The translations under genes were made by a program, and so were the position numbers. The notes beneath the pieces were generated by a model, which ran no database searches, was not told the DNA's origin, and worked only from the letters and a program-made list of their open reading frames with translations. Below are positions 15,573 to 22,462 of a stretch of DNA of 34,220 nucleotides, piece after piece (the stretch's first letter is position 1; every line of letters begins with the position of its first letter). Source of the stretch: Rhodospirillaceae bacterium (GTDB taxonomy: Bacteria > Pseudomonadota > Alphaproteobacteria > Rhodospirillales > Casp-alpha2); assembly GCA_002696205.1 (NCBI GenBank), contig NZRL01000156.1, positions 1 through 34,220 of the forward strand. The letters are read 5' to 3'.

Positions 15573-16904
15573 TCAGGCCTTCCCACCTTTGCCGCCATCC
15601 TCCGGCACCTCTTCCGGGCTGTCCGCCGTATCGTCCTCGGCGGCCTCGCCGTCGTCCTCGTCCAGGGCTTCTGGATCGTCGTCGCCGCTGCGCGGATCAA
15701 TGTTGATGACCTCGGGCGAGGCACGGGGCACGGCGATGAAATCTTCCTTGTCCTCCGGCGCGGTCGGCGGGCGCATCTGCATGCGGAAGAAGGCGAAGCC
15801 CGCCGTCAGAAAATGGATGATCGCCGAATAGGCGAAGAAGGTATCCGGGCCCAGCCATTGCACCGCGGCCGACGCGATCAACGGGCCGATCACCGCGCCG
15901 ACAGCGAACACCAGAATCAGGGTCGAGGCGATCTCGACGAAATCTTCGGGGTCGGCCTGATCGTTGGCGTGGGCGATCGCAATGGCGTAGAGCGAGAAGG
16001 CGAACCCGCCATAGACGAAGGCGAGCGCGAACATCACCTCGCGCGACAGACCGCCCAGAAGCATCAGCGCCAACGCACCGACGCCGGCGCCGATACAAAT
16101 GAAAATTATCACCCAACGCCGGTCGATAATGTCCGACCAGCGGCCCAAAGGCCATTGGAAGGCAGCCCCCCCGATGATGATCAGGCTCATGAAAACCGAC
16201 AATTCGGCGATCGAGTTCAAGGTGTTCTGCGCATAAAGCGGCACGATGGTCCAAACAGCACCGTTGACCAGTCCCACGGTCAGACAGGAAATGACGCCGA
16301 CGGGTGAAATCCCGAACACGCGGGAGATACGGATCTGCACCTTCTGCAACGGCTGGGGCGCCACGGTCCGCGTCAAGGCGACGGGCACCAACGATATCGA
16401 CACCAGGACCGATCCGATCACGAACAACTGGAACCCGGCGGGGTCGTAAAGGTTCAACAACAATTGCCCGGCGGTCACCGCGCCCAGGTTGACGATCTGA
16501 TAAACCGACAAAATACGCCCGCGATGCTCCTTGCCGGAGCGTTCGTTGATCCAGCTTTCCATCACCATGTAGAGCCCGCAAAGGCAGGCCCCGGTGATGA
16601 AACGCAGCAACGACCAGGAAAACTCATCCAGCCAGACCACGTGCATCAATTGCGCCGCAGAGGCGACCGTGCCGAACACGGTGAACGACCGGATATGGCC
16701 GGCCCGTGCAACGATCCAGGGCGCGCAGAAACAGGTCAGGATGTATCCGAGGTAAAACGCGGCCCCCATGGCACCGATGGCGAAGGGGGTAAACCCTTCC
16801 AACCCGGCGCGAACGGGCAGCAGGGTACCCTGCAGGCCGTTACCGGCCAGTAGGATTCCGAAGCTCAGGAAAAGAGCGGCAACAGGAATGAGAATGGCAA
16901 CCAT
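15573..16904 (-). CDS. Major facilitator superfamily transporter
   Basis: A 443-residue MFS permease with about 12 hydrophobic helices. The N-terminal half has the helix-turn-helix pattern LLAGNGLQGTLLPVRAG and GAMGAAFYLGYILTCFCAP, then ITGACLCGLYMVMESWINERS at helices 4-5, and the mid-loop FQWPLGRWSDIIDRRWV matches the D-R-x-G/R type A motif in the second half. It resembles the YcaD/UMF group of MFS proteins. The last ~55 residues form a soluble, very acidic and probably disordered tail (many D/E and P). The ribosome-binding site is weak. The substrate is unknown. It lies 116 nt upstream of the CoA-transferase gene on the same strand but with that gene's own operator between them. Confidence 0.9.
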   Translation of the reverse strand: MVAILIPVAALFLSFGILLAGNGLQGTLLPVRAGLEGFTPFAIGAMGAAFYLGYILTCFCAPWIVARAGHIRSFTVFGTVASAAQLMHVVWLDEFSWSLLRFITGACLCGLYMVMESWINERSGKEHRGRILSVYQIVNLGAVTAGQLLLNLYDPAGFQLFVIGSVLVSISLVPVALTRTVAPQPLQKVQIRISRVFGISPVGVISCLTVGLVNGAVWTIVPLYAQNTLNSIAELSVFMSLIIIGGAAFQWPLGRWSDIIDRRWVIIFICIGAGVGALALMLLGGLSREVMFALAFVYGGFAFSLYAIAIAHANDQADPEDFVEIASTLILVFAVGAVIGPLIASAAVQWLGPDTFFAYSAIIHFLTAGFAFFRMQMRPPTAPEDKEDFIAVPRASPEVINIDPRSGDDDPEALDEDDGEAAEDDTADSPEEVPEDGGKGGKA

Positions 16905-17043
16905 GGCGACCCGATCTTTACGATCCGCTCTTTGAATTTATCCCAAGGGCCCAATGACCGGTCGGTCCGGTCCGCTGCTCGTCCCGGCCTCCCCGTTCGG
17001 AAACGCTAACACGACGCTTTCGGCGCCGCCAGGGATGAGCCCC

Positions 17044-17403
17044 TCAACCGTTGAACGGACTTCCCGCCCCGCCCGCCATGACGATGCCGACGACGATCAG
17101 AACGGCACCCGCCCATTGCACGGCGGTCAAGTGTTCGCCGAACAGCAAGACCCCGGCCAGCGGCACCAGAAGAAAACCCAGCGCGATGAACGGATAGGCC
17201 GTCGACAAGGGCAAGGTCCGAAGGATCGTCACCCAGATGAAGGTCGCCGTACCGTAGATGGCGAAAGCCGCGATCATCCACTTGTTGAACAGCGACTGAA
17301 AGATGTTGTCCAGCCCGGCGCCCGACAGGGCGGCCTTCTTGAAACAGATCTGCCCGGCGACGATCATCAACAGAAATCCGGCGAGCTTGAGGTAGGCGAT
17401 CAT
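17044..17403 (-). CDS. Small four-helix EmrE/ArnE-like membrane protein
   Basis: A 119-residue inner-membrane protein with four hydrophobic helices (IAYLKLAGFLLMIVAGQICF; WMIAAFAIYGTATFIWVTIL; LSTAYPFIALGFLLVPLAGV; AVQWAGAVLIVVGIVMAGG), the size and layout of the small multidrug-resistance/EamA fold. The motif ILRTLPLSTAYPF-ALGFLLVPLAG is like that of ArnE/ArnF flippase subunits, which move undecaprenyl-phosphate-aminoarabinose across the membrane. The start ATG overlaps the stop of the preceding gene (ATGA) and has AGGAA 7 nt upstream, so the two are translationally coupled. With a GT-C-like partner, flipping of a polyprenyl-phosphate sugar is the most likely role, but this is inference; a drug/proton SMR pump is the alternative. 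Confidence 0.8.
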   Translation of the reverse strand: MIAYLKLAGFLLMIVAGQICFKKAALSGAGLDNIFQSLFNKWMIAAFAIYGTATFIWVTILRTLPLSTAYPFIALGFLLVPLAGVLLFGEHLTAVQWAGAVLIVVGIVMAGGAGSPFNG

Positions 17404-18809
17404 GATTGTTTCCTTGTCTGGCTTGGGGTCCGGCGCAGGCGGCCCAGGCCCGAATCGACCAAGCGGACGACGACCACGGCGATGCTGAGCGCGAAGATGG
17501 CGATCAGCGGCTCGTTGTAACGGACCACGTTGACCGACACAAACGCATAGAACCCAAGAATGAAATAGTTGGGCAGACAATAGACGATGAACGGCCCGGC
17601 GCGGCCGCGAGCATGAAGGATGCGCAACGCGAACGGCAACAGGATGAAGCCGACGAAGCTAACGTAGTTGCCGACCCATTGACCACGAAAGGCAAGCGAA
17701 ACGCTGACCGCCAAATGTTTGCCCAGATCGCCCCAAACGTATTCCCGCACCAAGAAGGCGAGACCGTTCCCAGGCTCTTGCTTCGCGGCCTCCCCGTAAA
17801 CCGTCCGGAAAAAATCGCCCCGCCCCATCATGTAGAATGATCCCGGTTCGTACCATGTCAGCCGCTTCCATAGATCTTCCGCAAACAGCGATCGCGCCAG
17901 GTTGTCCCCGAAGTCAGGCAACCAGTAAATGAAACTGACCGCCCATTCCGGCCACGTCATGGTGTTATAGGCCAGGCGTTCGACAAGCACGCGTGGCCCG
18001 CCCGTGCCGAGGGTCCATTGCCCCATTTCCATGAAATTGCGCAATGCCCAAGGGAAGACGACCGCGCCCGCAGCGGCGCCCATTGCCAGGCCGACGACAA
18101 GCCCGGAACGCCCCCCGTCGCGCATCCCGAAAGTGCGCCATAGGAATAGGACCAGCACCGAGAACGGGACGACATATTGGTAGGAAGGCCGGGTCAGGAT
18201 CAGCAAACCGAGCGCCACACCTGCAAAGACGAGGGTCGGCCAGCCCGGTTTCTTCATGATCAGCGCGCGGGCAAACAGCCAATTGAATAGAAAGACGAAG
18301 AAAAACGCGGTGCATTCGGTCAGCAATTGCGACGCATAGCCGGAAAAAATCTTTGCCGCCAAAACGATGGCCAGCACCAACCACGCGACACGCGAATCCC
18401 CGGCCAACGCGCGGACCGCCATGAACAGGAAAAACACCGTGAACGCGGCCATGCCCCCCTGCACCACGAACAGCGACGTCAATCCCGAAAGATCGCAGAC
18501 GGCCTTCGTGTCGATCAGACAGCGCAAGGTCGACAGCAGGGAATCGTCGATCAGCGCCAAACCGGCGACGAACAGCGGAAAGACCGGATTTAGATAACCA
18601 CCCAGCGCATCGTTCACCGCACGATCCGGCGCCGCCACGGCATCGACCACGCCCAGCACGGCATGAGCATATCCGATGGCGTCGGCGACGGGGCGCCGGA
18701 ACTCGGGAACCAGGGTCTGCGTCAGAACGACGACAAGACAGACAGCCAAAGCGAGCGCCGTTTCCGTTGGCATACGGTCCGGCATACGGAAATCGAGTTT
18801 TGCGAACAT
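17400..18809 (-). CDS. Multi-spanning membrane protein, probable GT-C-type glycosyltransferase
   Basis: A 469-residue integral membrane protein with about ten hydrophobic helices. An early extracytoplasmic loop with VAAPDRAVNDALGGYLNPVFP, a large later loop (WLPDFGDNLARSLFAEDLW...YEPGSFYMMGRGDFFR) and LLILTRPSYQYVVPFSVLVL in between resemble GT-C-fold transferases (GT39/ArnT-like), which use polyprenyl-phosphate sugars on the outer face of the inner membrane. No sequence motif proves catalysis, so this is a family-level guess. The start is uncertain: a GTG at 18818 and the ATG at 18809 (GGTGG 5 nt upstream) are both possible; I use the ATG. It overlaps the downstream ArnE-like gene by 4 nt. 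A generic hypothetical membrane protein is the cautious reading. Confidence 0.72.
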   Translation of the reverse strand: MFAKLDFRMPDRMPTETALALAVCLVVVLTQTLVPEFRRPVADAIGYAHAVLGVVDAVAAPDRAVNDALGGYLNPVFPLFVAGLALIDDSLLSTLRCLIDTKAVCDLSGLTSLFVVQGGMAAFTVFFLFMAVRALAGDSRVAWLVLAIVLAAKIFSGYASQLLTECTAFFFVFLFNWLFARALIMKKPGWPTLVFAGVALGLLILTRPSYQYVVPFSVLVLFLWRTFGMRDGGRSGLVVGLAMGAAAGAVVFPWALRNFMEMGQWTLGTGGPRVLVERLAYNTMTWPEWAVSFIYWLPDFGDNLARSLFAEDLWKRLTWYEPGSFYMMGRGDFFRTVYGEAAKQEPGNGLAFLVREYVWGDLGKHLAVSVSLAFRGQWVGNYVSFVGFILLPFALRILHARGRAGPFIVYCLPNYFILGFYAFVSVNVVRYNEPLIAIFALSIAVVVVRLVDSGLGRLRRTPSQTRKQS

Positions 18810-18959
18810 GGCGGCCACCGTTCATAGGAACGCGCCTGAAGGTCGATCGGACCGGGCGCCGCAGGTCTTGTATCGGCAGGGGCCCGGCGTTGCAACCGAT
18901 CGGCGGGCGGCAATGTCGTCTAGGTTTTTTTGCGCGGGCGGGTCCGCTATCATCCGACC

Positions 18960-18978
18960 GCCCGGCAAACTGCCGGGC
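18960..18978 (+). promoter_or_regulatory. Hairpin in the leader of the Prx/2OG-oxygenase gene
   Basis: An 8-bp perfect stem (GCCCGGCA/TGCCGGGC) with a 3-nt loop, about 50 nt before the probable initiation site. It has no T-run. It argues that this part is an untranslated leader and not coding sequence from the upstream TTG at 18930. Confidence 0.5.
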
Positions 18979-19031
18979 AGACCGGAAGGCCGACGGACTG
19001 CGCCGGCGCCGGACAGGGAGAGGAGACCGTC

Positions 19032-20105
19032 ATCAGCACCGCCACGACCCCCGTTTTCGAGCCCCCCGCCCGCCCCGCCTTGGCGCCCGGCGATCACGCG
19101 CCGCTGTTCGCCTGCCGCGATTCGGACGGCAAGACGTTCGAATTCTATTCCGCCGTCACCGGCCGCCCCGTGGTCATGGTGTTCACCGGCGCGACGGATC
19201 TGGCGTCCCTCGCCAAGGCTGGACTCACTGCGGACGCCCTCGGCGGCGACGCGGCGCAGGTCGTCACCTTGGTTCCCGGCGACGTGTCCGCCGCCGCCGG
19301 ACAGAAACAGGCAGCCGCCTGGCCGCACCGCGTCATGGCGGACCCCAATTCGGAGATCACGAAAGGCTTTGCCCGGGTATCGGACGTCGCCGCGCCGGCG
19401 GTCTACGTTCTTGATCCCAATCAGCGGCTGGTCGGCGTGCGCCCCCTGGCCGGCGACGGCGGCGGGCCGGATGCGCTGGCGGGCTGGATTGCCGAGATGT
19501 TGGGCCGGGCGGCCTATGGCCGCGAGGCCGCCCTGGTCCAGCGCATGGCGCCGGCCTTGGTCGTGCCGCGCGCGTTGGAGCCCGAGGATTGCGACTGGCT
19601 GATCGGGCTGTGGCACAAAGGTCCGCGCGACGACGGCACGGTCGCCGTGGGGGCGGCGGCGGGCGGCGGCGTACAGGTCGTGCCGACCACCAAGCGGCGC
19701 GAAGACTATTACATGCGCGATGCGACGCTTCATCAGAAGCTGGTCGACCGGCTGATGCCGCGCCTGGTTCCCGAGGTCTCGAAAATCTTTCATTTCGAAG
19801 GCTACACGGTCGAGACCTTCAAGATCGGCTGCTACAAGGCGGAAAAGGCCGGGTTCTTCAACGTCCACCGGGACGACACCAGCCCGGCGACACAAAACCG
19901 CAGGTTCGCCGTGACGTTGAACCTGAACACCGGCGAATACGAAGGCGGCGATCTGCGGTTTCCCGAATACGGGCCGGAAATCTACCGCCCGGAAAAAGGC
20001 GCGGCCATCGTGTTTTCCTGCTCCATGCTGCACGAGGTCATGCCCGTGACCAAAGGGCACCGCTTCGTGCTGCTGACGTTCCTGACGATCCCGCCGCAGG
20101 GCTGA
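19032..20105 (+). CDS. Peroxiredoxin-like domain fused to a 2OG-Fe(II) oxygenase (prolyl-hydroxylase-like)
   Basis: A 357-residue cytoplasmic protein. Residues ~15-165 have a thioredoxin/peroxiredoxin-like fold (PGDHAPLFACRDSDGK, then RPVVMVFTGATDLASL and APAVYVLDPNQRLVGVRPL), but no Cys stands where the peroxidatic Cys should be, so peroxidase activity is doubtful. Residues ~175-357 are a 2-oxoglutarate oxygenase of the prolyl-4-hydroxylase type: H279-x-D281 in NVHRDD, H334 in SMLHEV and R344 in KGHRFV as Fe and 2OG ligands, plus YEGGDLRFPEYG. The start is odd: between TTG 18930 (no ribosome-binding site) and the domain there is no ATG, GTG, TTG or CTG in frame, while GGGAGAGGAG sits 6 nt before ATC 19032. 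I annotate the AUC codon. Substrate unknown. Confidence 0.82.
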   Translation: MSTATTPVFEPPARPALAPGDHAPLFACRDSDGKTFEFYSAVTGRPVVMVFTGATDLASLAKAGLTADALGGDAAQVVTLVPGDVSAAAGQKQAAAWPHRVMADPNSEITKGFARVSDVAAPAVYVLDPNQRLVGVRPLAGDGGGPDALAGWIAEMLGRAAYGREAALVQRMAPALVVPRALEPEDCDWLIGLWHKGPRDDGTVAVGAAAGGGVQVVPTTKRREDYYMRDATLHQKLVDRLMPRLVPEVSKIFHFEGYTVETFKIGCYKAEKAGFFNVHRDDTSPATQNRRFAVTLNLNTGEYEGGDLRFPEYGPEIYRPEKGAAIVFSCSMLHEVMPVTKGHRFVLLTFLTIPPQG

Positions 20106-20216
20106 CGCACCGGCGGATCCGGCGCGACCCCCCCGAACCCCAAAGCAGGGCGGCGGACAGGGGACCTATCCGGCGGAACTCGTCGAAATTTTCAGGAAAA
20201 GCAGGTGGCGCGCCCC

Positions 20217-20233
20217 GTCGAATTTCATTCGAC
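20217..20233. repeat. Short perfect inverted repeat after the Prx/2OG-oxygenase gene
   Basis: GTCGAAT and ATTCGAC (7 bp) enclose a 3-nt loop, between the oxygenase stop and tRNA-Arg. No T-run follows on either strand, so it is only a weak candidate for a terminator or a 3'-end structure. Confidence 0.4.
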
Positions 20234-20283
20234 GACACATAAAGCCCCGGCGCGGGCACAAGAAAACTGTCCTTCGGAAGAAA

Positions 20284-20360
20284 TGGCGCGCCCGGGAAGA
20301 CTCGAACTCCCAACCTCCTGATTCGTAGTCAGACGCTCTATCCAGTTGAGCTACGGGCGC
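20284..20360 (-). tRNA. tRNA-Arg (anticodon ACG), CCA encoded
   Basis: Cloverleaf on the minus strand. The acceptor stem GCGCCCG (20360-20354) pairs with CGGGCGC (20294-20288), discriminator G at 20287 and encoded CCA at 20286-20284. The D-arm is GCTCAACTGGATAGAGC. The anticodon stem TCTGA/TCAGG holds the loop CTACGAA, so the anticodon is ACG, normally edited to ICG to read CGU, CGC and CGA. The T-arm has GAGTTCGAGTC. Confidence 0.96.
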
Positions 20361-20403
20361 TTAGGGCGGGCGGTCGGGCCGCCCCCCGTTCGGAAGGAGC
20401 CGG

Positions 20404-20432
20404 ACACTACTCCAGCACTTCTCCGTTTGCAA
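20404..20432 (-). promoter_or_regulatory. Promoter of tRNA-Arg
   Basis: Minus strand: -35 TTGCAA (20432-20427), 17-nt spacer, -10 TAGTGT (20409-20404). The predicted start near 20397 is about 37 nt before the mature 5' end, matching the layout seen at tRNA-Val. Confidence 0.5.
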
Positions 20433-20441
20433 GGCCTAGGA

Positions 20442-20465
20442 CGACGACCCGATAAAAGGTCGTCG
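20442..20465. repeat. Inverted repeat between the divergent tRNA-Arg and lipoprotein promoters
   Basis: CGACGACC and GGTCGTCG form a perfect 8-bp stem around the loop CGATAAAA. No T-run on either strand. It lies between the -35 boxes of two proposed divergent promoters, so it could be an operator or a transcribed hairpin. Confidence 0.4.
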
Positions 20466-20495
20466 GAGGCGGAATCTTCGTATTAAAATAGGAAC

Positions 20496-20524
20496 TTGTG
20501 GTGCTCCGGACCATTGAGTACACT
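20496..20524 (+). promoter_or_regulatory. Candidate promoter of the lipoprotein gene
   Basis: -35 TTGTGG (20496-20501), 17-nt spacer, -10 TACACT (20519-20524). The predicted start near 20531 gives a leader of about 97 nt to the ATG at 20628. The same -10 hexamer is proposed for the porin. Confidence 0.5.
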
Positions 20525-20627
20525 CGCCCGGAAACTGAGGGGCGGGGTATGTTTCAATTCATACTCCCTGGGAATTTATAAACAACTCCGGTTGTTATCG
20601 GAGAAGAACCAAGGGCTCGCGGACGAA

Positions 20628-21809
20628 ATGGGTTTTCCGAAACTAAAGGTTCTGCTGGCGGGGGCCGTGTTTTTCACGGGAGCATGTTCATTCGACGAAG
20701 ACCTTTGGCCTTCGCTGAATGCTTCGGATCCCGCGGGCCAACCGACGGCGGAAGCGGCACAGCCTGCCGCAGCGGCACAGAGCGCCGACGCCGGCAATCA
20801 AACCGCCGCACCGGCACCGTCGCCGGCCGATCTGGGAAACCAGCCGGCCCTGGGACAGACGTCATTCGTGCCCGCCGGCGTCACGCCGGGCGATGCGACC
20901 GGCACCTTCGTCGGCAAGAAGGTTCAGGAATTGCGCGGCGAGCTGCAGAAACTGCAAAGCTCGATCCTGCAGCATAACGAACAGCTTCAGGGCCTTCGCT
21001 CGCGCATCGTCGAAAGCTCGCAGCAGTATCACGGCACCATCGCCGCCGTTAAATCCCGCCTGCAGGTCGGCACGACCCGCGGCAACCCGGTGCTGGTCCA
21101 ACAGTTCAACACGGCGCAGCAGGACCTTAACCGTCTCAGCCAGGACATCGGCGAGATGAACAAGCTGTCGACGGGCGTGTCGTCCGATTCGACCCTGGCG
21201 TCGTTCCTGACCGAAAGCGTGCGGGCCGCCTTCAAGGTGTCCGGCGCCGTCGATGAAGATCACCGTCAGCTGGCGATCCTGGAAGACGAAGTCGATCAGA
21301 CCGTCGTGCTGATCGACCGCCTGCACCGCGAAGTGACCGAGGATGTCCGCCGCCAGTCCAGCTGGATCGGCGCGGAACAACGCAACCTCGTTCAGATTTC
21401 CGCCGGTATCCGCCAGGGCGAATCGCTCGGCTCGTCGCTGCTCGACGCCGCCGTCACGGGCCGTGGCCCCGGCGCCAATCAGGTCGCTTCGCCGGCCGAT
21501 ACCGCGGGCCGCCGGCCCCTGGTCGTGATCCGCTTCGATCGGCCCAACGTGCCGTATCAGCAAGCGCTTTACACCGCCGTCAGCCGCGCCCTGGAAACGC
21601 ATCCGACCGCCGTCTTCGATCTGGTCGCCGTGGCGCCGTCCGCCGGTGGATCGGCCCGGGTCGCGATCAACACCAACAAGGCCAAACGCCACGCCGAAGA
21701 CGTCAAACGCTCGCTGGTCGAAATGGGCCTGCCGCCGACCCGCGTCGCCGTGTCGTCGAAGACCCTGGCCGCGGCGAAGACGAACGAAGTACACTTGTAC
21801 GTCCGCTAA
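20628..21809 (+). CDS. Envelope lipoprotein with central coiled coil (hypothetical)
   Basis: A 393-residue exported protein. The N-terminus MGFPKLKVLLAGAVFFTGAC-SF is a probable lipoprotein signal with C20 as lipidation site (the -3 residue is Thr, slightly atypical). Residues ~25-95 are low-complexity Ala/Pro/Gln. Residues ~100-290 are helical and coiled-coil-like (VQELRGELQKLQSSILQHNE; LAILEDEVDQTVVLIDRLHR). The C-terminal ~100 residues (RPLVVIRFDRPNVPYQQALY..., KAKRHAEDVKRSLVEMGLPPTRVAV) recall a divergent OmpA-like/peptidoglycan-associating domain, where RAxxVxxxLxxxGxPxxRV is common. It would then tether membrane to wall, but the key OmpA residues are not clear. The upstream open frame is ignored as it starts in the -35 box. 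A strong terminator follows. Confidence 0.8.
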   Translation: MGFPKLKVLLAGAVFFTGACSFDEDLWPSLNASDPAGQPTAEAAQPAAAAQSADAGNQTAAPAPSPADLGNQPALGQTSFVPAGVTPGDATGTFVGKKVQELRGELQKLQSSILQHNEQLQGLRSRIVESSQQYHGTIAAVKSRLQVGTTRGNPVLVQQFNTAQQDLNRLSQDIGEMNKLSTGVSSDSTLASFLTESVRAAFKVSGAVDEDHRQLAILEDEVDQTVVLIDRLHREVTEDVRRQSSWIGAEQRNLVQISAGIRQGESLGSSLLDAAVTGRGPGANQVASPADTAGRRPLVVIRFDRPNVPYQQALYTAVSRALETHPTAVFDLVAVAPSAGGSARVAINTNKAKRHAEDVKRSLVEMGLPPTRVAVSSKTLAAAKTNEVHLYVR

Positions 21810-21836
21810 AGATTTAGATTCACTCCAAATCCGGAT

Positions 21837-21865
21837 AACCGGCGTCAGCGTGGGCGCCGGTTTTT
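21837..21865 (+). terminator. Intrinsic terminator of the lipoprotein gene
   Basis: AACCGGCG (21837-21844) pairs with CGCCGGTT (21855-21862) around a 10-nt loop, then a short T-run. It lies 27 nt after the stop codon and separates this gene from gpt. Confidence 0.82.
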
Positions 21866-21895
21866 CCGTTTCTGGGGCCGGGCTTGCCGCCTAGA

Positions 21896-22462
21896 ATGCA
21901 TTCCATGACGGACACCGATTCCCCCGACAGCCCCCCGCTCGGCGACCCGCCCGCCGCCCCGCCGGAACGCATCGTGTCCTGGGCCGAAGTCCAGACCGAT
22001 ACCCGTGCCCTGGCCCGCCGGCTGCTCGGCGAAGCCGCCGCCCATGCCTCCTGGAAAGGCATCGTCGCGATCACGCGGGGCGGCATGGTTCCAGCCGCCG
22101 TGTTGGCCCGCGAGATGGGCATCCGCGTGATCGACACCCTGTCCATCGCCAGCTACGACGAACAGAGCCAAGGACAGGTCCGCGTCCTAAAGGCCCCGGC
22201 CCAGGCCGTGGCCGACGGGGGGGACGGCTGGCTGCTGGTCGACGATCTGGTCGATACCGGCGTGACCGCGCGGGCGGCGCGCGAACTGCTGCCGGGCGCA
22301 CATTTCGTCACGCTTTACGCCAAGCCCCAGGCCCGCGATCTCCCGGACGCCTTTGTCCATGAGGTCGCGCAGGAGGTCTGGATTCATTTTCCCTGGGATA
22401 CGGAAGAACGCGCCGGGGGACTTGCCTACGCGCCGCCGCTGGCCCATCTAGAAAAGACATGA
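21896..22462 (+). CDS. gpt: Xanthine-guanine phosphoribosyltransferase
   Basis: A 188-residue purine-salvage enzyme that joins guanine, xanthine or hypoxanthine to PRPP. It aligns by eye with E. coli Gpt through WKGIVAITRGGMVPAAVLAREMGI, DTLSIASYDEQ, the PRPP-binding WLLVDDLVDTGVTARAARE and HFVTLYAKPQARDLPDAFVHEV, ending in WIHFPWD. It is longer than E. coli Gpt (152) because of an N-terminal Pro/Asp-rich stretch of about 25 residues. Start choice is uncertain: TTG 21884, ATG 21896 and ATG 21905 are all in frame and none has a good ribosome-binding site. It overlaps the next gene by 4 nt (ATGA). Confidence 0.92.
   Translation: MHSMTDTDSPDSPPLGDPPAAPPERIVSWAEVQTDTRALARRLLGEAAAHASWKGIVAITRGGMVPAAVLAREMGIRVIDTLSIASYDEQSQGQVRVLKAPAQAVADGGDGWLLVDDLVDTGVTARAARELLPGAHFVTLYAKPQARDLPDAFVHEVAQEVWIHFPWDTEERAGGLAYAPPLAHLEKT

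Noticed and set aside
20496-20627. N-terminal extension of the lipoprotein from TTG 20496
   Set aside because: The TTG is the proposed -35 hexamer, and the extension would bury the lipoprotein signal.
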